Counted from the stretch's first letter, positions 42,991 through 53,359 are shown. The stretch is 64,000 nt of DNA from Nostoc sp. C052 (GCF_013393905.1 NZ_CP040272.1:6705501-6769500), one strand, 5' to 3'. Notes: generated by a model not told the origin, from the sequence alone. Made by a program: numbers and translations.

Positions 42991-45900
42991 TCATTGAGGG
43001 AAGTTAATGTAGAAGGTAGTACCGCAATGTCTGGGGTGGTAACTGAGCTTTGTCGTACTACTTTGTGGAAGCAAGCTAGCAAGAGCGTCTTGTAGAGAAA
43101 TGCGGTCTACGCCTACACCTTCTAAAAGAATATTGCCTTTTAGCTGTCTAACTAGGTTTTTCACAATTCTTAAGCCTAAAGAGTTGCTATTTTCCCAATC
43201 TAATGTTTCGGGAATGCCAATACCAGTATCTTGAACTACTAAAACTAATTGATTTTCTGGGGATTGTTGCAGAGAAATTGTAATATTTCCTTCCTTTTTT
43301 TCGGGAAATGCATATTTTAGACAATTAGAAACCAATTCGTTAATTATCAATCCGCAGGGAATAGCTGTATCAAGTGGTAATTTGATGCCATTGGTTTCTA
43401 TATTGAGAACAATATTTTTTTGACTGACTCCATAGGAACGAAATAAGCTATCTATCAGACTTTTGATGTAGTTATCAAAGTTGATTTCACAAATATCTGC
43501 TGACTGATACAGTTGCTCGTGAATCAAAGCCATTGATTGTACACGATCTTGAGATTCTTTAAACATCAACAAAGTTGTTTCATCACCAGAGCGTCTAGAT
43601 TGCATCCTGAGCAAACTGGAGATAATTTGCAGGTTGTTTTTTACCCGATGGTGAATTTCTTTAAGTAATGTTTCTTTTTCTTCTAGCGATCGCTGAATTT
43701 GTTCTACTGCTTTTTTGCGCTCGCTAATATCAGACAATCGCACCAAATTAATAACCTTCCCTGCTACGTTAATTTGTTGAGCTGCTAAATTTCCCCAAAA
43801 GAAATTACCTTTGCGGGTAGCATATTCGATTTCCCTACTCCACCAAGATTTGTGATTCACTTCCTGTACAATCTCATCCAATTCTTGAGGAGTAAATTCG
43901 TAACGTTGTAGTGTATTCCCCTGAATATTCATTAATTCTTCCTTTTCTGAAACCTCAAACAACTCAACTGCACGGTGATTGCAATCAAAAATCAATTGGG
44001 TATCGCTGTCTACTAAAAAAAGAGCATCGGCTGATTCGTTAAAGATTGCTTCTCGCAAATCACGATGGTGATTAACTTCTGACTCAATTTCTTTGCGAAT
44101 GGTGATATCTGTTAGAGTTCCTATATAGCCGATAAGCGTACCACTGGGGTTAGTTTCGGGTACTATCTGCATATAGAACCAGGTGATGCAACCATCTGGA
44201 CGCAAATATCTGACCTCTTGCCGACAGGTTTCATGTAGCCGACATCTTTGTTCACAGGGGTCAGACCAGTCTATCAACAGGCGATCGCAGTCTTCTAAAT
44301 GTATATTTTCTAACCATCCTTTCCCTAACGCTGCTGCTGTTGGTTTACCCGTCATCAACCCCCAGCGCTCATTCACGTAGATACAATTACTAGCAGCATC
44401 AAGGCGGAAAATAGCAACTGGGGCAGCTTCTGTCAAGGTAGCATAACGGTGTTCGCTCTCCCGCAGAGCTACCTCTGCTTGTTTGCGATCGGTAATATCA
44501 TAGTTAATGCCAACCATGCGCTGTGGTTCACCTTGCTCATTGCGTTGAACTAGAGCAGAGGCTTTGATAAAGCGAATACTGCCATCGCTAAGAATAATCC
44601 GAAACTCTGTATCAAATTCTTTTATTCCCAGTACAGCATCTTGAAAAGAAGTTTCTGCTAGAACTAGGTCATCTGGATGAAGCCTATTTACCCAGTCTTG
44701 ATACACTGCAACCCCATCAGAGCGTTGTAAATCATACAGTTCATACATTCGGTCATCCCATTCCGCATCCTGGATCATATCCCAGTCCCAGATCCCAATA
44801 TTGGCTGACTTGAGCGCCAAGGTCAATCGATCTGAAAGGTTGCGTAGTTGTTCTTCAGTTTGCTTACGTTTGGTAATGTCAAGGATAGTGCCAATTAATT
44901 GACATGGTTGATCGTTAATATCTAAGATGAATTCGCCTCGTGATAGTAAATAACCCAAGCTTCCATCTGCTCGATAAAAACGATACTCTATTTCATAAGG
45001 CTGTCTCTGTTCCATTGCTTGTAGCAAAACAAAATCACGGCGATCGCGATCGTCTGGATGAATATAATGGAGCATTTCGTTGTAGCTTGGTGTACCAGAC
45101 TCAGGATTACGGCCAAATATGCGAAATACCTCTTCTGACCAGATTAATTGTTGCGTTTGTAAATCCAGTTCCCAACTACCCAGATTCGCAATCCGTTGTG
45201 CAGATTCGAGGTTAGCCGCATTTTTGCGGAGTTGAGCTTCAATTTGTTTTTGCTGGGTGATATCTTTGGCAATCCCCACACCGCCAATAATTTGTCCTTC
45301 TAGATTACACAGGGGTTTAACCGATAGAGCAACAGGAAAGCGCGAACCGTCTTTACGAATGAAAGTCCATTCCACCTCGCAACTATCTTGCTGGGTTTTC
45401 AGCATAGATAAATCTTCAAAGTAAATTTCCTTACCCATCTCCCGCGAGAGTGCATCGGGAAATTGCTTGAGTTCCTCTGGATCATAAAACCTGTTTATTG
45501 TTAACTTACCAATAACCTCATCGGCTGTATAACCCAGCATCTTCTGAGCAGCCAGGTTAAAAGTTTGAATTATTCCCTCGGAATTGGTAGAAATAATGGC
45601 ATAATCGATGCTAGCTAGAATAGCCTGTTTCAATCTGGTAACGGCTAATAATGCTGCTTCCGTCTGCTTACGTTTGCTAATATCCGTTGCCGAGCCACTC
45701 ATACGAATGGCATTGCCGAATTCATCCCACAATGCCTGACCCCGGTCTAATATCCATATATAAGAGCTATCTTTGCATTTTATCTGGTATTCTTCTTGGA
45801 AAAAGGGTGTTTTATGGGCTAAATGGTCAGCCAGCACCTTCATAATGCGATCGCGATCGTCGAGATGAATTCGGTTTGACCATGCTTCAAAATTGTGGAT

Positions 45901-48204
45901 AAGTTCATTCTCAGCAAAGCCCAGCATTTCTTCCCAACGAGCCGAGAAGAAAACTTCACTAGTTTTGATATTCCAGTCCCAGATACCATCATTGCTACCT
46001 CGTAGTGCCAAATGCCAACGTTCTTCACTTTCCCGTAAAGCCGCCGTGCGTTCTTCAACTCTGGCTTCGAGTTCTAGATTGAGTTGTTGCAATGCCTGTT
46101 CGGCACAAATTTTATCGCTAATATCAACTGCAATGCCACCAATCATTAATGGCTTGGTCGTTCCTGGTAAAGGGAATTTATAGACTAAAAAATCGCCTAC
46201 TGTACCATCTGGTTTGGGAGCCAATTCAATGGTTTCCAGGATTTGCTGAGTCTCTGCAACCTGGCGAATATTATCCAAAAACTGCTGGGCTATTTCTGTC
46301 GGATACACCTCAAAAACTGTCTTGCCAATCACATCCTCTAGCTTTTCACTTGGCAGTTGAAAGGTACGGAGGTAAGTCTGGCTCAGATAGAGCATCCGAC
46401 CATTGGCATCGGTAATCCAAGAAGCTGCGGGACTATTATTCATGAACGCCTGAAAGCGTGCCTCACTTTCTTTAAGGGCGACTTCTGCCTGTTTGCGTTC
46501 CGTGATGTCTTTATCTACACCACTCATCCGCACAGGATGGCCCTTTTGGTCATAAAAGACACGACCTTTACTTAGTGCCCAACGGAGAGTGCCATCTAAT
46601 TTGATAAATCGAAATTCGAGGTTATAATCTTCTCGCTCATACACAGCACGATTAATTGCTAGTAAAACTGACTCGCGATCGTCTGGGTGGATCATCGTCA
46701 TAACTGTTTCATACTGACCATCGAAGGTTCCGGGAACCATACCAAAAAGTTTTTCCAAGTTCGCCGACCAGTGAACTTCTCCTGTGGTAATATTCCAGTC
46801 CCAGTTACCCATACGCGCAGCTTCTAGAGCCATAGTCAACCGCTCCTCGTTTTTCCGTAGGGCTTGCTCTACTTGCTTGCGATCGCTAATATCTACACAC
46901 GAGCTGATATAGCCAAGAAACTCTCCTTCACTAGTGAAACGAGGAGTGCCTGTATCCAAAATCCAACGATATTCTCCATCAAAGCGTTTGAGGCGATATT
47001 CCATTTGAAAATGTTGGCGCGCATCAAAGGCGTTAACATAAGTATCTAAACAATCTTGCAATTCATCGGGATGTACTCCTTGTGCCCAGCCATCGCCTAC
47101 CTCTGCTTCTAAGGTTTTACCAGTAAATTCCAACCACCTTTTATTGAAGTAGTAACAAGCTTTATCCAATCCAGCCATCCAAATCAGCACTGGAGCAGTA
47201 TCAGCCATCTGGCGAAAGCGTTGTTCACTCTCTCGGAGGGCTGCTTCTACCCGTTTTCGTTCTTGTAGTTCTGCCTGTGCTTGCTGATAGGCACTTGCTT
47301 GCTGAATGGCGATCGCTATTTGCACGCCCAGCTGATCCAACAAGTCAAGTTCAAATAACTCCCAATGACGGGGTGCAGTACATTGGTGGACAATTAATAA
47401 TCCCCATAATTTATTTGTCACCAGAATAGGTACTATCAGACAAGCTTTGACTTCAAATTGCTCTAGTAGCTGCAAATGACAAGGCGTTAAGCCTGCCTGA
47501 TTGATATCGTCAATTGCCCGTTTTTTTCCTTGGTGATAATCGGCTCCAGCACCATCTTTAAAGCAATCATCTTGAATTCCCGCTCCCATCGCCACTGTCC
47601 AACCGGGAAGTATAGACTCCGCCACCACAGTTCCGCTCATATCAGGCTGAAATTGATAAATCACCACCCTGTCTGTCTGAAGAAACTGGCGCACTTCTGC
47701 GGCTGTAACAGTCAAAATTTCTTCTAGATTGAGAGACTGACGAATCCGTAAAGCGATCGCCGCCATCATCTGTTGTTGTTGCCGACTTTGTTCTAACTGC
47801 TGGGTTAGCAATTTCAGTTCCACGGCATGATGAATTGCACTTTGCAAGATTTCCGGTGTGAGATAATTTTTCACCAAATAATCCTGAGCGCCATTTTTCA
47901 TGGCACGGACAGCGATCGTTTCATCTCCTTGTCCTGTGAGCATGATGACGGCAGATTGGCTATTATTCAGATTTTCCCTCAGTTTTTGTAGAAACCCTAA
48001 TCCATCGTCATCGGGCAATAAATAATCCAGCAAAATCACATCTGGTATCTGTTGCTGACACCATGCGATCGCCTGTTTTGCTGTCTGAAATTCTAAAATA
48101 TTATGTTTATACAATGTATCTTGTTGTAAATACTGATGATATATCTCCCGATCTTCGGCACAATCATCAATCACTAGAATGGTTAGGTAGGAACGATGAC
48201 TCAT
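42991..48204 (-). CDS. Giant hybrid sensor kinase: REC, cyanobacteriochrome-like GAF, nine PAS, HisKA_2, HATPase
   Basis: 1737 residues. Residues 1-125 are a receiver domain (LVIDD, phospho-acceptor Asp60, MLTGQG, DYLVK). At about 150-310 is a GAF with DDCF (Cys214) and PCHL (Cys242, His243), the two bilin-binding motifs of DXCF cyanobacteriochromes, and LWGLLIVHQCTAPRHWELFE. Nine PAS/PAC units follow (e.g. RFRQMADTAPVLIWMAGLDK, VDISDRK, VDKDITERK, ATDISKRK). Then HisKA_2 with KEIHHRVKNNLQIISSLLRM and HATPase with NELVSNCLKYAF, DTGIGIPE and LGLRIVKNLV. A ~29-residue insert near 1695-1724 is coded by a dispersed repeat. Inferred: light- and perhaps redox-sensing kinase; divergent from a response regulator gene. 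Confidence 0.92.
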   Translation of the reverse strand: MSHRSYLTILVIDDCAEDREIYHQYLQQDTLYKHNILEFQTAKQAIAWCQQQIPDVILLDYLLPDDDGLGFLQKLRENLNNSQSAVIMLTGQGDETIAVRAMKNGAQDYLVKNYLTPEILQSAIHHAVELKLLTQQLEQSRQQQQMMAAIALRIRQSLNLEEILTVTAAEVRQFLQTDRVVIYQFQPDMSGTVVAESILPGWTVAMGAGIQDDCFKDGAGADYHQGKKRAIDDINQAGLTPCHLQLLEQFEVKACLIVPILVTNKLWGLLIVHQCTAPRHWELFELDLLDQLGVQIAIAIQQASAYQQAQAELQERKRVEAALRESEQRFRQMADTAPVLIWMAGLDKACYYFNKRWLEFTGKTLEAEVGDGWAQGVHPDELQDCLDTYVNAFDARQHFQMEYRLKRFDGEYRWILDTGTPRFTSEGEFLGYISSCVDISDRKQVEQALRKNEERLTMALEAARMGNWDWNITTGEVHWSANLEKLFGMVPGTFDGQYETVMTMIHPDDRESVLLAINRAVYEREDYNLEFRFIKLDGTLRWALSKGRVFYDQKGHPVRMSGVDKDITERKQAEVALKESEARFQAFMNNSPAASWITDANGRMLYLSQTYLRTFQLPSEKLEDVIGKTVFEVYPTEIAQQFLDNIRQVAETQQILETIELAPKPDGTVGDFLVYKFPLPGTTKPLMIGGIAVDISDKICAEQALQQLNLELEARVEERTAALRESEERWHLALRGSNDGIWDWNIKTSEVFFSARWEEMLGFAENELIHNFEAWSNRIHLDDRDRIMKVLADHLAHKTPFFQEEYQIKCKDSSYIWILDRGQALWDEFGNAIRMSGSATDISKRKQTEAALLAVTRLKQAILASIDYAIISTNSEGIIQTFNLAAQKMLGYTADEVIGKLTINRFYDPEELKQFPDALSREMGKEIYFEDLSMLKTQQDSCEVEWTFIRKDGSRFPVALSVKPLCNLEGQIIGGVGIAKDITQQKQIEAQLRKNAANLESAQRIANLGSWELDLQTQQLIWSEEVFRIFGRNPESGTPSYNEMLHYIHPDDRDRRDFVLLQAMEQRQPYEIEYRFYRADGSLGYLLSRGEFILDINDQPCQLIGTILDITKRKQTEEQLRNLSDRLTLALKSANIGIWDWDMIQDAEWDDRMYELYDLQRSDGVAVYQDWVNRLHPDDLVLAETSFQDAVLGIKEFDTEFRIILSDGSIRFIKASALVQRNEQGEPQRMVGINYDITDRKQAEVALRESEHRYATLTEAAPVAIFRLDAASNCIYVNERWGLMTGKPTAAALGKGWLENIHLEDCDRLLIDWSDPCEQRCRLHETCRQEVRYLRPDGCITWFYMQIVPETNPSGTLIGYIGTLTDITIRKEIESEVNHHRDLREAIFNESADALFLVDSDTQLIFDCNHRAVELFEVSEKEELMNIQGNTLQRYEFTPQELDEIVQEVNHKSWWSREIEYATRKGNFFWGNLAAQQINVAGKVINLVRLSDISERKKAVEQIQRSLEEKETLLKEIHHRVKNNLQIISSLLRMQSRRSGDETTLLMFKESQDRVQSMALIHEQLYQSADICEINFDNYIKSLIDSLFRSYGVSQKNIVLNIETNGIKLPLDTAIPCGLIINELVSNCLKYAFPEKKEGNITISLQQSPENQLVLVVQDTGIGIPETLDWENSNSLGLRIVKNLVRQLKGNILLEGVGVDRISLQDALASLLPQSSTTKLSYHPRHCGTTFYINFPQ
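43035..43121. repeat. Dispersed repeat in the HATPase domain of the giant kinase
   Basis: The GAAGCAAGCTAGCAAGAGCG, TCTTGTAGAGAAATGCGG, TCTACGCCTACACC series has the form of Nostoc-type small repeats. It codes VGVDRISLQDALASLLPQSS in place of a short loop; the flanks KGNILLE and CGTTFYINFPQ would join normally without it. Confidence 0.65.
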
Positions 48205-48998
48205 AAATCACACATATAAACGCGAGCGATCGTATTTCATCAAAAAATTGAAATTCTCTATTTGCCAAATTCAAAAGTTTTCTGATATCGAGTCAACCCT
48301 GAATAGGGTATTAAAAACAGAGTCAATAAAATTCCTCAAGTATTAATACTGACACAAATCTCTATAAAAAAGTTGTATCTCAAGTTTTCAGTATAGTGGA
48401 GGATATGTACGTTTTTTGACAAATCCTCAGAATGTTTGGAAAGAAAAATTAAAGTTCTTCAAGCAACTGGTTTGCTTGCTGCACCTGCTTTTTGGATAGT
48501 GCGCTATTTCTCTAAAGGAAAAATAAACGCTTACTAATACTATAAACTACAAATATTTCAAGCGATTTTCCCCACCCAAACAAAAGGGAAGTATACTAAA
48601 TGCAAGCATCTTGGAAAAGCTACTAGTAAAGCTTACCTCATGGCAGTTGAGCAAGTAGCTACGAGAGACAAGATTCAAGGACTGTAACAATCTGTAGATA
48701 CTTTACTACAAGGAGCAGGGTATTTAATATAAGAGGGTGAAAAATATAAACAAGATTAATCATTTGTGTTCGTGAATACTATGACTTTGTTGGCAAAAGT
48801 TGGCAAAATATAATTTAACAATTGGACTGCCAATAAAAAACCGTTTCTTTGAAAAATGTTGGGTTTGGATTTAACTTCGTTCTACACAACCTAGTAAATA
48901 ATCAGAGTTTCAGTAATTCCCTAACAAAGTCATATTATTTGCAAACAACTATTTTTTTCCCAAGTCAAAATACTAGAACAGCTAATACATCTCAAGTA
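48205..48998. promoter_or_regulatory. Divergent region between giant kinase and response regulator
   Basis: About 790 bases without a credible gene; it must hold promoters for both directions. The right end could code an N-terminal extension of the response regulator (in-frame ATG at 48849), which is not favoured because the extra residues look random. I see no clear operator. Confidence 0.45.
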
Positions 48999-49589
48999 AT
49001 GACAAAAATCTTAGTAATTGAAGACCAAGAAGATATCCGTCGCGTTATCGTGGAAATGCTGATTGCCGAAAATTTTTCTGTTATGGATGCAGAGAACGGA
49101 CAAGTCGGCATTAAATTACTAGAAGCAGAAATTCCAGATTTGATTATCTGCGACATTACAATGCCTAAGTTAGATGGATATGAAGTTGTTAGCTGGTCTC
49201 GTGAAAATCCAGAGACTGAAGCAATTCCTTTCATATTTCTTACAGCTAAAGCTTCTCAGAGTGATATCCGTCAAGGCATAGAATTAGGTGCAGATGATTA
49301 TCTGATTAAGCCGTTTACAAGAGCAGATTTACTGGGTGCAATAACAGCGAGATTTGAAAAGCAAAAAATAATTAATAGACAAACTCAAAGAAAAATAAAC
49401 AAATATTACAACTATATTACTCAATCAACTAGCAATGAGTTGTGTCATCCTCTTCAAGAAATTATGTCTATTTCCAAGAAACTGATAGATAACTATGAAT
49501 TAATGGATAAAGATGAAATATTAAAAAATCTCAAAGAAATTTATAGTTTAAGCGAAAGATTACAGGAAATAAACCCAAATAAATTATGA
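48999..49589 (+). CDS. Response regulator with helical C-terminal part
   Basis: The start is taken at the ATG at 48999 (MTKILVIEDQEDIRRVIVEM), right at the domain start. About 196 residues: receiver domain with the acidic pair EDQ, phospho-acceptor in DLIICDITMPKLDGYE, Thr in FIFLTAKAS and Lys in DYLIKPF. The remaining ~70 residues are helical (NELCHPLQEIMSISKKLIDN) and resemble a kinase dimerisation helix pair without an ATPase. Its stop overlaps the next gene's ATG, so the two are translated together. Confidence 0.86.
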   Translation: MTKILVIEDQEDIRRVIVEMLIAENFSVMDAENGQVGIKLLEAEIPDLIICDITMPKLDGYEVVSWSRENPETEAIPFIFLTAKASQSDIRQGIELGADDYLIKPFTRADLLGAITARFEKQKIINRQTQRKINKYYNYITQSTSNELCHPLQEIMSISKKLIDNYELMDKDEILKNLKEIYSLSERLQEINPNKL

Positions 49590-50719
49590 ATCCTATCCAA
49601 ATTTTAATAGTTGAAGATGAGCAGTTAGTTGCTGATGACCTGAGAGAAACTCTAGAACACTTGGGGTATAATATTTCTGCCTTAGTTGCATCAGGAGAAG
49701 AGGCTATTTTCATCGCAGAAACTTTGCAGCCTGACTTAGTGCTAATGGACATCAGACTAGAGGGCGAAATGGATGGAATAGAAGCCTCTTTGGAAATCCA
49801 GTCTCGCTTTAATTTACCTGTAGTTTACCTAACTGCTAATGCCGATCGAGCGACACTAGAGCGAGCTAAGATTTCCCAACCTTTTGGTTATATTTTAAAA
49901 CCATTTGATGAAAGAATACTCGCTACCACAATTGAAATTGCTCTTTCCCGACACCAAGCAGAAATTGGAGTTAAGAAAGCGCTGGTTGCTGCCAAAACTA
50001 ATCAGCAAATTGCTGAGTCCCAAAACCAGATAAAATCTCAGCAATTTTACATGGCAGCACATGAATTTCGTAATCGGTTGACCACAATTCAGCTTAGTAC
50101 TGAAATGTTGAAAGCCTATGGCGATCGGATGTCAGAGCAAAGAAAACAAAATCATATCAATGGCATTGATTCTGCTACGCATAGCTTGACAAATCTTTTA
50201 GAGAATATACTCACGCTAGGCAGATCCGAATCTAACAGTTTTGTATTTAACCCCATACCAATAGATGTGGTAAATTTCTGTGCAGAAATAGCTGAATCTT
50301 TGCGGTTTACACTTAAAGATCAGTGTGAAGTTAGCTTTTTAGCAGATGCCGAAAGTTGTATTGCCTGTTTAGATGAACAGCTACTATGGCATTTACTAAA
50401 TAACTTACTTTCCAACGCAGTGAAGTACTCTTCAAAAGGTAGTACAGTCTCGTTATCGCTAACTTGCGAAGAGAATAGTGTTTGTTTTCAAGTAACAGAC
50501 CAAGGAATAGGGATTCCAGCAGAATCTCAAGCTAAACTATTTGAACCTTTTCAACGTGCTAGCAATGTTGCCACAATTCCAGGTTCAGGATTAGGGCTAG
50601 CAATTGTTAAGCGATGTGTGGATCTGCACAAAGGTACAATACACCTAGATAGTACGCTAGGGAAAGGAACAAGTTTTGTAGTTAGACTTCCACTGAAAGT
50701 AGATTCTGTATCTGTTTAA
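49586..50719 (+). CDS. REC-histidine kinase hybrid
   Basis: 377 residues. Receiver domain with VEDEQ, DLVLMDIRLEGEMDGIEA, VYLTANAD and GYILKPFDE; then a HisKA helix with His in YMAAHEFRNRLTTIQLSTEM and an HATPase with NNLLSNAVKYSSKG, DQGIGIPAE and GSGLGLAIVKRCVDLHKG. There is no membrane helix, so it is cytoplasmic and likely takes phosphate onto its own receiver. It is coupled (ATGA) to the preceding response regulator, suggesting a small phosphorelay, possibly with the divergent giant kinase (inference). Confidence 0.9.
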   Translation: MNPIQILIVEDEQLVADDLRETLEHLGYNISALVASGEEAIFIAETLQPDLVLMDIRLEGEMDGIEASLEIQSRFNLPVVYLTANADRATLERAKISQPFGYILKPFDERILATTIEIALSRHQAEIGVKKALVAAKTNQQIAESQNQIKSQQFYMAAHEFRNRLTTIQLSTEMLKAYGDRMSEQRKQNHINGIDSATHSLTNLLENILTLGRSESNSFVFNPIPIDVVNFCAEIAESLRFTLKDQCEVSFLADAESCIACLDEQLLWHLLNNLLSNAVKYSSKGSTVSLSLTCEENSVCFQVTDQGIGIPAESQAKLFEPFQRASNVATIPGSGLGLAIVKRCVDLHKGTIHLDSTLGKGTSFVVRLPLKVDSVSV

Positions 50720-51007
50720 TTACGATTGATAAATAAATTGATGACTTAACAAAAATTAACTATAAGTTTATCTAATCTTAATTAAGAAATTAAGATTAGC
50801 TGAATTAATAAAAATGAAATGGCATATTTGGAAATTCTGTCTCTCTAAATAAGTTGATCGAACGAAATTTTTCCAAAATTAAACTATATTCTATATTTTT
50901 ATTGACAAAGCGCAACACCATACACTACTATAAATAATTCACTTGTCCCTAATTGAATACAATTGATGTCAATTAATTATTGAATTGAATAAATTTCTGA
51001 TATCAGC

Positions 51008-53359
51008 ATGGCTAAACGATCTCTCCAAGCTTCAGATGAAGGTATTAGAAAAGCCAAGCAGGCTTTTAATCATAAAGGTTGGACGCAAGAATATCTTGCA
51101 AGTCAAGTTGGTTTAGACAGTCGCCAACCAATTTGGAAGTTTTTTACTGGCAAACCTGTTGCCCGTCAAATATTCCATGAAATTTGCTTAACTCTAGCAC
51201 TAGAGCCAGAAGATATTATTCAAAGACTGGAATTTGAAGCAGATGAAGACTTAGCATCTCAGCAGATACTAGAAAGTAAAAATTCTACTATCATTGACCC
51301 TTTAGTGATTAAAGTACGTGCTGCTCACTCGGAAAAAATTCAACACCAATGTGGTACGATCCGGTTGCTAGATGTTGCTCGGACTGTAGAATTAGATGAA
51401 TTATTTGTTGAAGTAAATGTAGTAGAAGAAATTAACAGTCAAAGATGGCTAGATATTTCAGATTTACAAAAATTTGACAATAAAGCTTTAGATAAATTTG
51501 ACTCCGAGGAAGTTAGTACTAAGAGGATTGCAGGTTTACAAGCTATTGACAAATCTTCTAAGGTTATCGTACTTGGAAAGCCAGGAGCAGGAAAAACTAC
51601 TTTTTTACAATCAATTGCTATCCTTTGTAATCAAGGTAAATTTCAGACTCAAAGGGTTCCCATTTTTATTAGTCTGAAAGATTTTGCCGAAAACATGGAT
51701 TATGATGATAAAAATTATTTATTAAGCTATTTAATTCAAGAATTTAGCATTTGTAAAATAACTCAACAAGAATTAGAATATCTACTCCATGAAGGTAAAG
51801 CTTTAATTTTACTAGATGGGTTGGATGAAATTGCCGATAAAAATAGTGATAGAATTAATAAAATAATTAGCAACTTTTTGGATATTTTTTATAAAAACAT
51901 AGTAATTATTACTTGTCGGATTGCATTTAGACATCAAAAATTCCAAGGGTTTGCTGAAGTAGAAATTGCTGAGTTTACAAAATTACAAATTTCAACTTTT
52001 GCTAAGAAATGGTTTGCAGCGTTTGCTAAAAATAACCTCCGATTAAGAAAAACATTAGCCTCTAAATTTATTGATACAATAACGCTTCCCGAAAATAGGC
52101 TGGTTCAAAACCTAGCATCTACACCTCTTTTACTAAATCTCACTTGTTTAGTTTTTCAATATTTAGGCGATTTTCCTACTAAGCGTTCCGAAATTTATCA
52201 ACAAGGATTAGAGTTATTACTGGTACGTTGGGATGAAGCAAGAGGTATAAAAAGAGATGAAGTTTACCGTAATTTAACTTTAACTCAGAAAATTAAATTG
52301 CTTAGTTATATAGCTGCTATTTCTTTTGAAACAGGTGATTACTTTTTTGAAGAAAGCAAAATTTGTCAATTAATAGCTGACTATCTCTATTTGCTACCCA
52401 ATGCACCGACTGATATAGAAGATTTACAAGTAAATAGTAAAGCTGTACTTCAAGCAATTGAGTTACAGCATGGATTATTAGTGGAACAAGCTAGAGGGAT
52501 TTATTCTTTTTCTCATTTAACATTTCACGAATACTTCACTGCGAGGAACTTTGTTGCTAATAGCGATCAAAAAATATTAGAACAAGTTGCCAATCATTTG
52601 TTTGATAAGCGCTGGCGTGAAGTTATTTTGCTTACATCTGAAATGCTCAGATCGTTTGATAATTTATTCCAGTTAATGAAGCAACAAATTGAGAAATTAG
52701 TTGTTAGAGATGAAACATTGAAGAGTTTTCTCACTTGGGTAATGCAAAAGTCTTCAACAGTTACCTCAAATTGTCATCCATCTGCTATCCGTGCTTTTTA
52801 CTTTAACCTCGTCCTACCTCCCCATTATTTTTTATCGCGCAACCAAACTCTAGCTATATCTTTAGATAATCATCTTGCTGGAAAATTGGCTGATGATTTA
52901 GCTTTAGATTTAGCTTTAATCCATATCCTTGCTGTTAGCCTAGCTTTGACTCCAGAGATTTTTTGTAAGCGTATCTCTGCTATGAAATTAGCTCTTGATA
53001 TTGATTATTTATTACAAGATCATTCATCTTTATATGAATCTCTGCAAAGCCTCAAAAATGAATTGCCTAGTTCACAACAAGATAGAGAGATATTAAAAGC
53101 ATGGTGGCAATCTAACGGGCAATCATGGACTACACAATTAAACGAAGTGATCGCAATTAACCGACAGATAGGTTATAGTTGGCAATTTAGTGATGAACAG
53201 TTGCAGTTAATTCAGCAATACTGGGAGGCAAATAGTTTACTAGTATATTGCTTCAGCACTGCTAGTAATGTTACTCCCAACTTACGAGAGATGATTGAGG
53301 AAACTTTGATTTTACCTAGTGTGGTAAAATCCACTAGAGAAGACGACTCTCTAGATTAG
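51008..53359 (+). CDS. HTH-NACHT ATPase (NLR-like)
   Basis: 783 residues. Residues 1-75 form a helix-turn-helix-like domain (GWTQEYLASQVGLDSRQPIW KFF). The NACHT ATPase follows at about 190-500: VLGKPGAGKTTFLQSIAILC (Walker A), ALILLDGLDEIADKNSDRIN (Walker B), IITCRIAFRHQKF and SFSHLTFHEYFTARNF. The C-terminal ~250 residues are helical and Leu/Ala-rich (LADDLALDLALIHILAVSLA), like the NACHT C-terminal helical domains of cyanobacterial proteins. Bacterial NACHT proteins include anti-phage NLR-like systems. No effector domain is visible, so the HTH end may act as sensor or regulator. Stand-alone gene. Confidence 0.86.
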   Translation: MAKRSLQASDEGIRKAKQAFNHKGWTQEYLASQVGLDSRQPIWKFFTGKPVARQIFHEICLTLALEPEDIIQRLEFEADEDLASQQILESKNSTIIDPLVIKVRAAHSEKIQHQCGTIRLLDVARTVELDELFVEVNVVEEINSQRWLDISDLQKFDNKALDKFDSEEVSTKRIAGLQAIDKSSKVIVLGKPGAGKTTFLQSIAILCNQGKFQTQRVPIFISLKDFAENMDYDDKNYLLSYLIQEFSICKITQQELEYLLHEGKALILLDGLDEIADKNSDRINKIISNFLDIFYKNIVIITCRIAFRHQKFQGFAEVEIAEFTKLQISTFAKKWFAAFAKNNLRLRKTLASKFIDTITLPENRLVQNLASTPLLLNLTCLVFQYLGDFPTKRSEIYQQGLELLLVRWDEARGIKRDEVYRNLTLTQKIKLLSYIAAISFETGDYFFEESKICQLIADYLYLLPNAPTDIEDLQVNSKAVLQAIELQHGLLVEQARGIYSFSHLTFHEYFTARNFVANSDQKILEQVANHLFDKRWREVILLTSEMLRSFDNLFQLMKQQIEKLVVRDETLKSFLTWVMQKSSTVTSNCHPSAIRAFYFNLVLPPHYFLSRNQTLAISLDNHLAGKLADDLALDLALIHILAVSLALTPEIFCKRISAMKLALDIDYLLQDHSSLYESLQSLKNELPSSQQDREILKAWWQSNGQSWTTQLNEVIAINRQIGYSWQFSDEQLQLIQQYWEANSLLVYCFSTASNVTPNLREMIEETLILPSVVKSTREDDSLD

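Noticed and set aside
48849..48998. N-terminal extension of the response regulator
   Set aside because: The 50 extra residues lack domain character; the receiver begins exactly at the ATG at 48999.
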